Assembly: GCF_019956555.1 (NCBI RefSeq)
Contig: NZ_JAHBDQ010000012.1
Span: forward strand, 62,001 to 126,000
Source: Pseudomonas sp. A-RE-19
Lineage (GTDB): Bacteria > Pseudomonadota > Gammaproteobacteria > Pseudomonadales > Pseudomonadaceae
DNA length: 64,000 bases
Reading direction: 5' to 3'
The notes under the pieces are model-generated. The model did not search any database. It saw nothing but the letters and a program-made list of their open reading frames with translations, and was not told where the DNA came from. Below are positions 17,253 to 26,541 of the stretch, in pieces. The position numbers and the translations under genes are program-made. How positions within the stretch are numbered: the first letter of the stretch is position 1; the number at the start of each line of letters is the position of its first letter.

Positions 17253-18218
17253 TCAGGTATCCAGATTCCCCGCCAGGAACTGTTTCAGACGCTGGCGCAT
17301 TAACACTCCCTCGTTTCCCAGGCAACCGATCGACGATCCGGCCAGGCTCTCCTGTGCCAGGTCCGATGCATCCCCAGCCAGCAACACCTGACAATCCAGG
17401 CTCATGGCCAGACGATTCAAACGTCGAGGCAGTTCGGCGGCCGGTGCTTGATTGGAAACCAGCACCAGTGCCTTGGGCTTGATCTTCTCGCAGACCAGGA
17501 TCAACTCGTCGAAGGGCTGACCGATCGCCAACAGCTGAATAGCCGAATCGACGCTGCTCAGATACAGCGCCGTGACCAGTACATCGAGTTCACGACATTG
17601 ATCGGCCAGGGTGCAGACAACCACTCGTCGCGGTTGCATGACACGTACCAGCAGCAGGCGTTGCAACACTCGAGAACGCAGAAAACCATCCAGAAAAAGC
17701 CACTCGCTGGTCTGACCGAACGCTTCATGGCGTTGTAGCAGTAGCCTCCAGATCGGAATCAGAATGTCCTGAAACACCACCGTCAGCGGGTAACTGGAAA
17801 AAATCTGACCGTAGACTTGCTCCAGCTGAACTTCGTCAAAAACACTCACCGCCGCCTTGACCTGCTGCTGCCATTGGTCGTAGTCAGCCTGAACGAGTTC
17901 GTTGGCAGTGGTCTGCACCAGCACCTTGAGCGGTTCGGTCTTGGCCAGTATCTTGCCGACCTTGCTGACTGCAACACCGCGCTCGATCCAGCCAACGATG
18001 CTGCGAACCCGCTCGATATCGGTCAACGAATACAAACGATGCCCACTTTCGGTGCGCGTGGGCTGTATCAGACCGTACCGTCGCTCCCAGGCGCGCAGCG
18101 TGACCGGGTTGACCCCCGTCAGACGCGCCACCTCACGAATCGGAAACAGGTCTTCTCGAATCAGGGAGGTGCTGAGGGGCAAGTCAGGTGCAAGGTCTGT
18201 CAGCACAGGATCGTCCAT
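17253..18218 (-). CDS. MerR-family regulator, class II LitR/PplR type (light-response regulator)
   Basis: A 321-residue MerR-type regulator. The DNA-binding domain (about residues 26-92) reads FPIREVARLTGVNPVTLRAWERRYGLIQPTRTESGHRLYS. The C-terminal part keeps the outline of the cobalamin-binding module of LitR/CarH (VVCTLADQCRELDVLVTALYL, LAIGQPFDELILVCEKIKPKALVLVSN) but lacks the histidines that bind B12. That is the mark of class II LitR proteins, which in P. putida act together with short LOV photoreceptors instead of B12. The adjacent LOV gene supports this. Likely role: control of light-induced genes, perhaps the divergent gene at 18410 and the fol genes. Confidence 0.85.
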   Translation of the reverse strand: MDDPVLTDLAPDLPLSTSLIREDLFPIREVARLTGVNPVTLRAWERRYGLIQPTRTESGHRLYSLTDIERVRSIVGWIERGVAVSKVGKILAKTEPLKVLVQTTANELVQADYDQWQQQVKAAVSVFDEVQLEQVYGQIFSSYPLTVVFQDILIPIWRLLLQRHEAFGQTSEWLFLDGFLRSRVLQRLLLVRVMQPRRVVVCTLADQCRELDVLVTALYLSSVDSAIQLLAIGQPFDELILVCEKIKPKALVLVSNQAPAAELPRRLNRLAMSLDCQVLLAGDASDLAQESLAGSSIGCLGNEGVLMRQRLKQFLAGNLDT

Positions 18219-18260
18219 GTATATGTTTGGTTACATTCTAACTCTCATGCCCCGGTAGCA

Positions 18261-18277
18261 TTCAACACTTCGTTGAA
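18261..18277. promoter_or_regulatory. Inverted repeat in the LitR-like/monooxygenase divergent gap, candidate operator
   Basis: TTCAAC, five bases, GTTGAA forms a perfect six-base inverted repeat roughly midway between the two divergent start codons. A candidate -10 element (TAGAAT) follows at 18301 for the plus-strand gene. I did not find the T(G/A)TACA-N12-TGTA(C/T)A pattern that I recall for P. putida PplR1 in this gap. A role as regulator site is inferred from position and symmetry alone. Confidence 0.4.
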
Positions 18278-18409
18278 CTAATTAGCACTGACGTCCCAGA
18301 TAGAATCAGGAATAATCCTTGCTTGTCCCAAGACGCAGCCCACTACCCCGGCGCTGTGTCTGGCGAAGCTCCTACCCGGAGCGACGCGTTAATCAAGTGG
18401 AGATACACA

Positions 18410-18979
18410 ATGTCTACCTCACCCGTCACGCTGATGGTTGCGCGTCGCGTCGCCGATGGACGTTATCAGGATCTGATCACCTGGTTGCGCGAAGGCGAAC
18501 AACTGGCCACCGACTTCCCCGGTTATCTCGGCTCCGGCGTGCTGGCTCCGCCACCCGATGATGACGAATTCCAGATTATCTTCCGCTTCGCCGACGAGCA
18601 GACGTTACACGCCTGGGAGCATTCCGCGTCGCGTACTGCCTGGCTGGGACGCGGCAGTGATCTGTTTGCCCACCCTTCGGAGCATCGGGTCAGCGGCATT
18701 GACGGCTGGTTCGGCGCGATCGGCCAACGTCCGCCACGCTGGAAACAGGCTGTGGCCATCTGGCTGGCGTTTTTTCCGGTGTCCCTGCTGTTCAATTTTG
18801 TTCTGGGGCCGCTACTGGCTGAGACAGGGTTGCTGACCCGAGTGTTCGTCAGCACCCTGTGCCTGACGCCGTTGATGGTTTACTTCTTCATCCCGCTGTC
18901 GACCCACCTGCTGGCCGGCTGGCTGCACACTGCCTCTGCGCGTCCGTTGCCCGCAGCACCCACCACCCAAAATCAGTAA
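18410..18979 (+). CDS. Antibiotic-biosynthesis-monooxygenase-domain membrane protein
   Basis: A 189-residue protein with an N-terminal ABM (dimeric alpha/beta barrel) domain, seen in VTLMVARRVADGRYQDLITWLREG, ATDFPGYLGSGVL and FQIIFRFADEQTLHAWEHS. Two membrane segments follow (AVAIWLAFFPVSLLFNFVLGPLL and VSTLCLTPLMVYFFIPLSTHLL). Proteins of this layout are common in proteobacteria and their function is unknown. The ATG at 18410 has GGAG seven bases upstream; an ATG at 18323 would add unlikely residues. Divergent placement from the LitR-like gene suggests that it may be a light-regulated target. Confidence 0.85.
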   Translation: MSTSPVTLMVARRVADGRYQDLITWLREGEQLATDFPGYLGSGVLAPPPDDDEFQIIFRFADEQTLHAWEHSASRTAWLGRGSDLFAHPSEHRVSGIDGWFGAIGQRPPRWKQAVAIWLAFFPVSLLFNFVLGPLLAETGLLTRVFVSTLCLTPLMVYFFIPLSTHLLAGWLHTASARPLPAAPTTQNQ

Positions 18980-18982
18980 CCC

Positions 18983-19074
18983 CTGTAGGAGCGACGCTTG
19001 CCCGCGAAGAACGATGACGCGGTTTGACAGATAGACCGAGTCGTTCCCTTCGCGGGCAAGCCTCGCGCCTACAG
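18983..19074. repeat. REP pair (REPIN), TGTAGGAGCGA-GCTTGCCCGCGAA family
   Basis: CTGTAGGAGCGACGCTTGCC and its inverted partner GGCAAGCCTCGCGCCTACAG face each other across about 45 bases, with AACGA and TCGTT at the inner edges. It sits just after the ABM gene stop. Confidence 0.93.
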
Positions 19075-19136
19075 GACATAGGTGAACAACTCCCGTCGCT
19101 GGTATAGTTTTGCTCTAACCGCGACGCGAGCCATTC

Positions 19137-19847
19137 ATGACCTCCTCCGCAGCCCCCATTCTCATCACCGGTGCCGGCCAGCGTGTCGGCCTGCACTGTG
19201 CGCAGCGTTTGCTCGAAGACGGCCATCCGGTGATTTTCAGCTACCGCAGCGAACGCCCTGGCGTGCAAGCCCTGCGCGATCTGGGGGCGATCGCGGTGTT
19301 TGCGGATTTTTCCAGCGAGGCCGGAATCCTTGCGTTCATCGGCGAACTGAAAAACCACACCGACCGTTTGCGGGCGATTGTCCATAACGCCTCCGAATGG
19401 CTGGCCGAAACCCCGGGCACCGAAGCCGCAGCCTTCACCCGCATGTTCAGCGTGCACATGCTGGCGCCCTACCTGATCAACCTGAACTGTGCCGACTTGC
19501 TCAAACGCTCGAGCCCCGCCGACATCGTGCACATCAGCGATGACGTGACCCGCAAGGGCAGCAGCAAGCATGTCGGCTACTGCGCCAGCAAAGCCGGGCT
19601 CGACAGCCTGACCCTGTCCTTTGCCGCGAAATACGCGCCCGACATCAAGGTCAACGGTATCGCCCCAGCCCTGCTACTGTTCAATCCCGACGACGACGCG
19701 GCGTACCGCGCCAGGGTTCTGGCCAAATCGGCACTGGGCATCGAGCCCGGCAGCGAAGTGATCTACCGGAGCCTGCGCTATTTGCTCGACAACCCTTATG
19801 TCACCGGCACGACCCTGACCGTCAACGGCGGACGGCACGTCAAATAA
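19137..19847 (+). CDS. folM: Dihydromonapterin reductase
   Basis: A 236-residue SDR-fold pteridine reductase. It carries TGAGQRVG (residues 11-18), whose arginine fits the NADPH-dependent FolM/pteridine reductase group, and the catalytic YCASK in the segment after [14 protein letters not shown]. FolM reduces dihydromonapterin to tetrahydromonapterin, the natural cofactor of phenylalanine hydroxylase in Pseudomonas. It is followed by folE and folX, which make the precursor, so the three form a pterin operon. The GC-rich leader has no strong ribosome-binding site. The gene order matches the PA3437-PA3439 region of P. aeruginosa. Confidence 0.93.
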   Translation: MTSSAAPILITGAGQRVGLHCAQRLLEDGHPVIFSYRSERPGVQALRDLGAIAVFADFSSEAGILAFIGELKNHTDRLRAIVHNASEWLAETPGTEAAAFTRMFSVHMLAPYLINLNCADLLKRSSPADIVHISDDVTRKGSSKHVGYCASKAGLDSLTLSFAAKYAPDIKVNGIAPALLLFNPDDDAAYRARVLAKSALGIEPGSEVIYRSLRYLLDNPYVTGTTLTVNGGRHVK

Positions 19848-19869
19848 GCCGCTCCCGCGAGGATGTCCC

Positions 19870-20445
19870 ATGACGTTATTCCTGCCCCAGAACACCCTGT
19901 CCCAGAGCTATCGCGAGATCCTCATCGGCCTCGGGGAAAACCCCGACCGCGAAGGACTGCAAGACACCCCGGTGCGCGCCGCCAAGGCGATGCAATACCT
20001 GTGTCATGGTTACGAGCAAAGTGTCGACGAAATCGTCAACGGCGCGCTGTTTGCCTCAGACAACGATGAAATGATCATTGTCGACAACATCGAGCTGTAC
20101 TCGCTCTGTGAACATCACATGCTGCCCTTCATCGGCAAGGCTCATGTGGCTTATATTCCGACAGGCAAGGTGCTGGGCCTGTCGAAGATTGCGCGGCTTG
20201 TGGACATGTTCGCCCGCCGACTGCAAATCCAGGAAAACCTCACCCGGCAAATCGCCGACGCCGTGCAGCAAGTGACCGACGCCGCCGGTGTCGCGGTGGT
20301 CATCGAAGCCCAGCACATGTGCATGATGATGCGCGGCGTCGAAAAACAGAATTCGACCATGAACACCTCGGTGATGCTCGGCGCCTTCCGCGAGTCGAGC
20401 AACACCCGCCAGGAGTTCCTGCAATTGATTGGACGGAGCAAGTAG
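19870..20445 (+). CDS. folE: GTP cyclohydrolase I
   Basis: A 191-residue type I GTP cyclohydrolase that converts GTP to dihydroneopterin triphosphate. Zinc ligands are visible in LCEHHMLPF and in [12 protein letters not shown], and [24 protein letters not shown] is the usual core sequence. It starts 22 bases after folM with GAGGATG upstream and is followed 2 bases later by folX, so the unit dedicates GTP to the monapterin branch. Its P. putida counterpart was reported as a light-inducible folE, and this copy lies near a LitR/LOV pair. Confidence 0.96.
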   Translation: MTLFLPQNTLSQSYREILIGLGENPDREGLQDTPVRAAKAMQYLCHGYEQSVDEIVNGALFASDNDEMIIVDNIELYSLCEHHMLPFIGKAHVAYIPTGKVLGLSKIARLVDMFARRLQIQENLTRQIADAVQQVTDAAGVAVVIEAQHMCMMMRGVEKQNSTMNTSVMLGAFRESSNTRQEFLQLIGRSK

Positions 20446-20447
20446 CA

Positions 20448-20819
20448 ATGCCACAACTTCAACCAGGAATGGCACGCATCCGGGTCAAGGACCTGTGTTT
20501 GCGAACTTTCATCGGGATCAACGAGGATGAAATCCTCAACAAGCAGGATGTGCTGATCAACCTCACCATTCTGTACGCCGCCCAGGATGCGGTACGTGAC
20601 AACGATATCGATCACGCATTGAATTACCGCACCATCACCAAGGCGATCATCGCCCACGTGGAGGGCAATCGCTTCGCCCTGCTCGAGCGCCTGACCCAGG
20701 AATTGCTGGACCTGATCATGGCCAACGAGTCGGTGCTGTACGCCGAAGTCGAAGTCGACAAACCCCATGCCTTGCGCTTCGCCGAGTCGGTATCGATTAC
20801 CCTGGCCGCGAGCCGCTGA
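20448..20819 (+). CDS. folX: Dihydroneopterin triphosphate 2'-epimerase
   Basis: A 123-residue tunnelling-fold enzyme that epimerises dihydroneopterin triphosphate to the monapterin form. It is related to FolB aldolases. Visible motifs are [29 protein letters not shown], the [10 protein letters not shown] segment and [17 protein letters not shown]; the first of these and the company of folM favour FolX over FolB. The ATG is 2 bases after the folE stop. An upstream in-frame start at 20319 lies inside folE and is not used. Confidence 0.93.
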   Translation: MPQLQPGMARIRVKDLCLRTFIGINEDEILNKQDVLINLTILYAAQDAVRDNDIDHALNYRTITKAIIAHVEGNRFALLERLTQELLDLIMANESVLYAEVEVDKPHALRFAESVSITLAASR

Positions 20820-20887
20820 CCGCGTCTGGCGCATCGCTCGCCAGGCTTTTATCATCCGCGCCACGATTTGATTGCACAGAGCCCATC

Positions 20888-21184
20888 ATGAACGATCAAC
20901 AACGCCTGGAACTTGAAGCCGCCGCCTTTCGCCGGCTGGTTGCCCACCTGGACAGCCGCAAGGACGTGCAGAACATCGACCTGATGAACCTCTCGGGTTT
21001 CTGCCGTAACTGCCTGTCCAAGTGGTACAAGGCCGCCGCCGACGAACGCCAGATCGACGTCAGCCTCGACGAAGCCCGCGAAGTGGTTTACGGCATGCCG
21101 TACGCCGAGTGGAAAGCCCAATACCAGAAAGAAGCCAGCGCCGAACAACAAGCGGCGTTCGCCAAAGGAAAACCCAATGAGTAA
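20888..21184 (+). CDS. DUF1244 protein
   Basis: A 98-residue small protein of family DUF1244. The core reads LVAHLDSRKDVQNIDLMNLSGFCRNCLSKWYKAAADE, with two closely spaced cysteines (FCRNC) that could bind a metal, then YGMPYAEWKAQYQ. Function is unknown. Its end overlaps the start of the HopJ-like gene by 8 bases (ATGAGT within the last codons), indicating translational coupling. Confidence 0.92.
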   Translation: MNDQQRLELEAAAFRRLVAHLDSRKDVQNIDLMNLSGFCRNCLSKWYKAAADERQIDVSLDEAREVVYGMPYAEWKAQYQKEASAEQQAAFAKGKPNE

Positions 21185-21515
21185 TTTGAACACCCTGCGC
21201 GCCAGCCTCAAGAGCGGCGAACATGCTTTCGCCGACACCTTGGCGTTCATTGCCGCCGGTTACGACTATCAGCCCCAGTCGTTCAATAACGGCGGCGTGG
21301 AAAACGCGGCAGGGCAGAACGAAGGTTCGTGCAAGACCTTGGGTCTGGCATTGCTGGAAGGTCTGAGCGATGAGGAAGCACTGTTGGCGTTCGGCGAGCA
21401 TTACCGTTCGGTGGTGGCCACGCCTGAAGGCAGCGACCACGGCAATATCCGCGCGCTGATTGCCCATGGGTTGGCGGGTGTGAAGTTCGCGCAGCAGCCG
21501 CTGACTCGCCGCTAA
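21177..21515 (+). CDS. HopJ-domain protein
   Basis: A 112-residue protein of the HopJ (HopPmaJ) family: LRASLKSGEHAFADTLAFIAAGYDYQPQSFNNG, then NEGSCKTLGLALLEGLSDEEALLAFGEHYR. Despite the family name there is no type III secretion gene or hrp box nearby, and the family is widespread in free-living bacteria, so a housekeeping role is more likely than an effector role. It overlaps DUF1244 by 8 bases and is followed by a REP pair. Confidence 0.9.
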   Translation: MSNLNTLRASLKSGEHAFADTLAFIAAGYDYQPQSFNNGGVENAAGQNEGSCKTLGLALLEGLSDEEALLAFGEHYRSVVATPEGSDHGNIRALIAHGLAGVKFAQQPLTRR

Positions 21516-21523
21516 AAGCTTTT

Positions 21524-21591
21524 TGTAGGAGCACGGCTTGCCGGCGAAGGCGATCTCAAGGACGCCATCGCCGGCAAGCCGTGCTCCTACA
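21524..21591. repeat. REP pair (REPIN), GTAGGAGCACGGCTTGCCGGCG type
   Basis: TGTAGGAGCACGGCTTGCCG and CGGCAAGCCGTGCTCCTACA face each other with a short spacer (about 20 bases). The arms are near-perfect over 24 bases. Confidence 0.95.
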
Positions 21592-21709
21592 GGTATTAGC
21601 GGCACATCCCGACTTTTAAGATTGACCCGGCAACTTTATTTCGTTTGCCGGGTACCACTGCTCACGGCTTAGATAAAAAGAAGCATCCCTTCTTCTGAGT
21701 CCGGTATCC

Positions 21710-22960
21710 ATGAGCAGCGAAAACATCAGTCGGTCGATCAACATCGTTCATCCCGTCACGCTCAGCCACGGCAAAAATGCCGAGGTCTGGGACACCGACG
21801 GCAAACGCTACATCGATTTTGTCGGTGGGATCGGCGTGCTGAACCTCGGCCATTGCCATCCGCGCATCGTCGAGGCCATTCGCGAACAGGCCACCCGCCT
21901 GACCCACTACGCGTTCAACGCCGCCCCGCATGCGCCCTACATCGAACTGATGGATCGCCTGACGGCGTTTATTCCGGTGGACTATCCGGTCAGCGGCATG
22001 CTCACCAACAGCGGCGCGGAAGCGGCGGAAAACGCCCTGAAGGTCGTCCGTGGCGCCACCGGTCGCACGGCAGTCATCGCCTTCGACGGTGCCTTCCACG
22101 GTCGCACACTCGCCACTCTGAACCTCAACGGCAAAGTCGCGCCCTACAAACAGAAAGTCGGTGTGCTGCCGGGGCCGGTGTTTCATCTGCCCTTCCCCAG
22201 CAAAGACAACGGCGTGACCTGTGCCGAGACCCTGAAAGCCATGGACCGTCTGTTCAGCGTCGAGATCGACGTTGATGACGTGGCCTGTTTTATCCTCGAA
22301 CCGGTGCAGGGCGAAGCGGGCTTCCTGGCGATGGACGTGGAGTTTGCCCAGGCGCTACGACGTTTCTGTGATGACAAAGGCATCCTGCTGATCGCCGATG
22401 AAATCCAGTCCGGCTTCGGCCGTACCGGCCAGCGGTTTGCATTCTCGCGACTGGGCATTGAGCCGGACCTGATCCTGCTGGGCAAAAGCATTGCCGGCGG
22501 CGTGCCGTTGGGTGCGGTGGTCGGGCGCAAGTCGCTGCTCGATAACTTGCCCAAGGGCGGATTGGGCGGCACCTATTCGGGTAACCCCATCGCCTGCGCC
22601 GCCGCGTTGGCGACACTGGACGAAATGAGTGATGCACACCTGCACGCCTGGGGCACGCAACAGGAAGAAGCGATTGTCAGCCGTTATGAATCCTGGCGAG
22701 CCCGCGAACTGTCACCCTATCTGGGCCGCTTGACCGGCGTCGGTGCAATGCGCGGCATCGAGCTGATCAACGCCGACGGCACACCTGCCTCGGCACAACT
22801 GACGCAGCTACTGGCCCTGGCGCGAGATTCGGGCTTGCTGCTGATGCCCAGCGGCAAGTCGCGCCATATCATTCGGCTGCTGGCGCCATTGACCACTGAG
22901 GCCGCAGTGCTGGAGGAAGGGCTGGATATCCTTGAGGCGTGCCTGAAGAAGTTGGCCTGA
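21710..22960 (+). CDS. Class III aminotransferase (GabT-like, aminobutyrate/aminoadipate type)
   Basis: A 416-residue PLP enzyme. The class III hallmarks are GVLNLGHCHPRIVEAI, LTNSGAEAAENALKVVRGATGRTAVIAFDGAFHGRT, ILEPVQGEAGF and IADEIQSGFGRTGQRFAF; the PLP lysine lies in LLGKSIAGGVPLGAVVG. Its family converts 4-aminobutyrate, 5-aminovalerate or 2-aminoadipate with 2-oxoglutarate; the exact substrate is not clear from sequence. It stands alone: no succinate-semialdehyde dehydrogenase gene is adjacent. The start at 21710 gives the usual short N-terminus. It is followed by a REP pair. Confidence 0.9.
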   Translation: MSSENISRSINIVHPVTLSHGKNAEVWDTDGKRYIDFVGGIGVLNLGHCHPRIVEAIREQATRLTHYAFNAAPHAPYIELMDRLTAFIPVDYPVSGMLTNSGAEAAENALKVVRGATGRTAVIAFDGAFHGRTLATLNLNGKVAPYKQKVGVLPGPVFHLPFPSKDNGVTCAETLKAMDRLFSVEIDVDDVACFILEPVQGEAGFLAMDVEFAQALRRFCDDKGILLIADEIQSGFGRTGQRFAFSRLGIEPDLILLGKSIAGGVPLGAVVGRKSLLDNLPKGGLGGTYSGNPIACAAALATLDEMSDAHLHAWGTQQEEAIVSRYESWRARELSPYLGRLTGVGAMRGIELINADGTPASAQLTQLLALARDSGLLLMPSGKSRHIIRLLAPLTTEAAVLEEGLDILEACLKKLA

Positions 22961-22982
22961 TCCCAAAGTCCACACAGTCCAT

Positions 22983-23069
22983 GTGAGAGCGAGCCTGCTC
23001 GCGATAGCGATTTACCATTCAATCTTGATGTGACTGATACACCGCTATCGCGAGCAGGCTCGCTCCCAC
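22983..23069. repeat. REP pair (REPIN), GGGAGCGAGCCTGCTCGCGATAGCG family
   Basis: GAGCGAGCCTGCTCGCGATAGCG faces CGCTATCGCGAGCAGGCTCG across about 35 bases, between the aminotransferase and trxB stop codons, which converge. Confidence 0.94.
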
Positions 23070-23101
23070 AGATACTTTGATCGGCAATAAATCGTGAGCA
23101 C

Positions 23102-23128
23102 AAAAAAACCGGCCGAAGCCGGTTTTTT
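23102..23128 (-). terminator. Intrinsic terminator of trxB (bidirectional in form)
   Basis: ACCGGC and GCCGGT form the stem, flanked by seven A on one side and six T on the other. It lies 20 bases beyond the trxB stop codon and can also end plus-strand transcription. Confidence 0.92.
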
Positions 23129-23147
23129 GCTTTCTACAGAATCAGAA

Positions 23148-24419
<1,272 letters not shown>

Positions 24420-25175
24420 ATGCCCGCCCCTGTTCTGTCTGGCCCGCAATACCTGCGCGAGGGCCTCAAGCTGGTCCTGAGCCCAAGCCTGCGCTTGTTC
24501 GTGTTGTTGCCGCTGGCGATCAACCTGGTGCTGTTCGTCGGATTGATCTATCTGGCTGGCCATCAGTTCAGTTTGTGGGTCGATTCGCTGATGCCATCCC
24601 TGCCCGATTGGCTGAGCTTTCTGAGCTACGTGCTCTGGCCGATTTTTGTCGTATTAGTGGTGCTGATGGTGTTCTTCACCTTCACCATGCTGGCCAACGT
24701 TATCGCCGCGCCATTCAATGGCTTCCTCGCGGAGAAAGTCGAAGTGGTGGTGCGCGGCACCGACGACTTCCCGACCTTCAGCTGGGGCGAACTGATCGCC
24801 ATGATCCCGCGCACCCTCACCCGGGAAATGCGCAAACTCGGCTACTTCCTGCCCAGGGCCATCGGGCTGTTCATCCTGTCGTTCATCCCGGTGGTCAACA
24901 TCATCGCCGCGCCGCTGTGGCTGCTGTTCGGGGTGTGGATGATGGCGATCCAGTACATCGACTACCCGGCGGACAACCACAAACTGGGCTGGAACGAAAT
25001 GCTCGCCTGGCTGCGGCAGAAGCGCTGGCAGAGCATGAGTTTCGGCGGCAGTGTTTATCTGGTGCTGCTGATTCCGGTGGTCAATATTCTGATGATGCCG
25101 GCGGCCGTGGCTGGGGCGACGTTGTTCTGGGTGCGGGAACGTGGCGCGGAAAATCTGGTGCCGGCACGCCGTTAG
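24420..25175 (+). CDS. cysZ: Sulfate transporter CysZ
   Basis: A 251-residue inner-membrane protein of the CysZ family, which imports sulfate for assimilation. Membrane segments are visible at [74 protein letters not shown] and [27 protein letters not shown]. Family sequences include [16 protein letters not shown] and [16 protein letters not shown]. The ATG at 24420 ([17 protein letters not shown]) fits other CysZ starts better than the ATG at 24327. Sulfate activation genes cysD and cysNC lie some 7 kb downstream. Confidence 0.92.
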   Translation: MPAPVLSGPQYLREGLKLVLSPSLRLFVLLPLAINLVLFVGLIYLAGHQFSLWVDSLMPSLPDWLSFLSYVLWPIFVVLVVLMVFFTFTMLANVIAAPFNGFLAEKVEVVVRGTDDFPTFSWGELIAMIPRTLTREMRKLGYFLPRAIGLFILSFIPVVNIIAAPLWLLFGVWMMAIQYIDYPADNHKLGWNEMLAWLRQKRWQSMSFGGSVYLVLLIPVVNILMMPAAVAGATLFWVRERGAENLVPARR

Positions 25176-25215
25176 CTTCGTCATAAATCCATCACCCAGC
25201 CGTCACAATGAAGAC

Positions 25216-26415
25216 ATGACCTCAGCCTACGCTGAGGCCATGACGACAGCTCTGCATATCACCCTGATCACCGAGACCTTCCCACCGGAAATCAACGGCG
25301 TGGCCAATACCCTTGGCCGCTTGTTCGACGGTCTGTGCGCGCGTGGGCATCAGGTCGAACTGGTGCGGCCACGTCAGGGCTGTGACGAGCTGATAGGCAG
25401 CAACGATGAGTTATTGTTGTGCCGGGGCTGGCCACTGCCGGGTTACCCCGGCCTGCAATGGGGCCAGTCATCAATGCACAAGCTGTTGCGGCGCTGGAAA
25501 CGCCACCGCCCGGATGTGCTCTACATCGCCACGGAAGGGCCGCTGGGGTTGTCCGCGTTGCGCGCGGCTCGTCGCTTGGGGATTTCGGTGGTCAGCGGCT
25601 TTCACACCAACTTTCAGCAGTATTCCAGCCAATACGGGCTCGGGTTACTGACGCGTTTGCTGACCCACTACCTGCGCTGGTTTCACAATCGCTCGACCCT
25701 GACCCTCGTGCCCAGCGTCAGCCAGCGACTGGAGCTGGAGCGCCGCAGTTTCGAGCGCCTGGCATTGCTCTCTCGAGGTGTCGACAGTCAGTTGTTTCAT
25801 CCGGCCAAAACGCTGAAACCGCTGCGTGAGCAATGGGGCTTGGCCGACGGTGATATCGCCCTCATTCATGTAGGACGCCTGGCGCCAGAGAAAAATCTTG
25901 GCTTGCTCAAGCGGTGTTTCGACGCACTGAAAGTGACTTATCCACAACGAAAAATGAAGTTGATTGTGGTCGGTGACGGTCCGCAAAGAGAGACGCTGGA
26001 GAAGGAATTGCCCGAGGCGATTTTCTGCGGCTCACAACGCGGCGAAGCTTTGGCCAGTCATTACGCGTCGGGGGATGTGTTTTTGTTTCCAAGCCTGACC
26101 GAAACCTTCGGCAATGTGGTGCTTGAGGCCTTGGCCTCGGGGCTGGGAGTGGTGGCGTACGATCAGGCGGCGGCGGCTCAGCATATTCGTCATGGCTACA
26201 ACGGCGTGCTGGCAATGCCCGGGGATGAAGAGGCGTTCTGCGATGCGGCACGTTGGCTGCTGGAGGAGCGCGAAACCTTGCGTTGCGTGCGCCTTAATGC
26301 GCGCCAACATGCGAGCCGTCAGGGCTGGGCGGCGATCATCGAGCAGTTCGAGCGGCAATTACGGGGGGCTTGTGTTGGGGAGCAGGTGATTCCTGATGCT
26401 CAGACATTGCCCTGA
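25216..26415 (+). CDS. Glycosyltransferase family 4 (mannosyltransferase-like)
   Basis: A 399-residue GT-B glycosyltransferase. The N-terminal domain reads ITLITETFPPEINGVANTLGRLFDGL and SVVSGFHTNFQQYSSQYG; the C-terminal group-1 domain has HVGRLAPEKNLGLLKRCFDAL, VVGDGPQRETLEKELP and the nucleotide-sugar binding FPSLTETFGNVVLEALASGLGVVAYD. It resembles GDP-mannose-dependent alpha-mannosyltransferases (MgtA type), so glycolipid mannosylation is likely. The ATG at 25216 is 40 bases after cysZ; 25240 is an alternative start that removes eight residues. A REP pair follows. Confidence 0.85.
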   Translation: MTSAYAEAMTTALHITLITETFPPEINGVANTLGRLFDGLCARGHQVELVRPRQGCDELIGSNDELLLCRGWPLPGYPGLQWGQSSMHKLLRRWKRHRPDVLYIATEGPLGLSALRAARRLGISVVSGFHTNFQQYSSQYGLGLLTRLLTHYLRWFHNRSTLTLVPSVSQRLELERRSFERLALLSRGVDSQLFHPAKTLKPLREQWGLADGDIALIHVGRLAPEKNLGLLKRCFDALKVTYPQRKMKLIVVGDGPQRETLEKELPEAIFCGSQRGEALASHYASGDVFLFPSLTETFGNVVLEALASGLGVVAYDQAAAAQHIRHGYNGVLAMPGDEEAFCDAARWLLEERETLRCVRLNARQHASRQGWAAIIEQFERQLRGACVGEQVIPDAQTLP

Positions 26416-26435
26416 ATCCTTAATGACATTGAGTC

Positions 26436-26525
26436 CGCCTTCGCGAGCAAGCCCGCTCCCACAGGTGACTGAGTTCTCTCAGAGAAATGCGGTCGAATGT
26501 GGGAGCGGGCTTGCTCGCGAAGGCG
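26436..26525. repeat. REP pair (REPIN), TGTGGGAGCGGGCTTGCTCGCGAAGGCG family
   Basis: CGCCTTCGCGAGCAAGCCCG and CGGGCTTGCTCGCGAAGGCG face each other between two converging genes, with CTCCCACA and TGTGGGAG inside. Arms are perfect over 28 bases. Confidence 0.95.
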
Positions 26526-26541
26526 TCAGTCTGGTCGCCGC

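Noticed and set aside
17253..18218. Reading the LitR-like protein as a B12 photoreceptor (CarH type)
   Set aside because: The histidines that hold adenosylcobalamin are missing, so light sensing by B12 is unlikely; the neighbouring LOV protein is the better sensor.
21177..21515. HopJ-domain gene as a type III secreted effector
   Set aside because: No secretion genes or hrp promoter nearby, and the domain is common in bacteria without type III systems.
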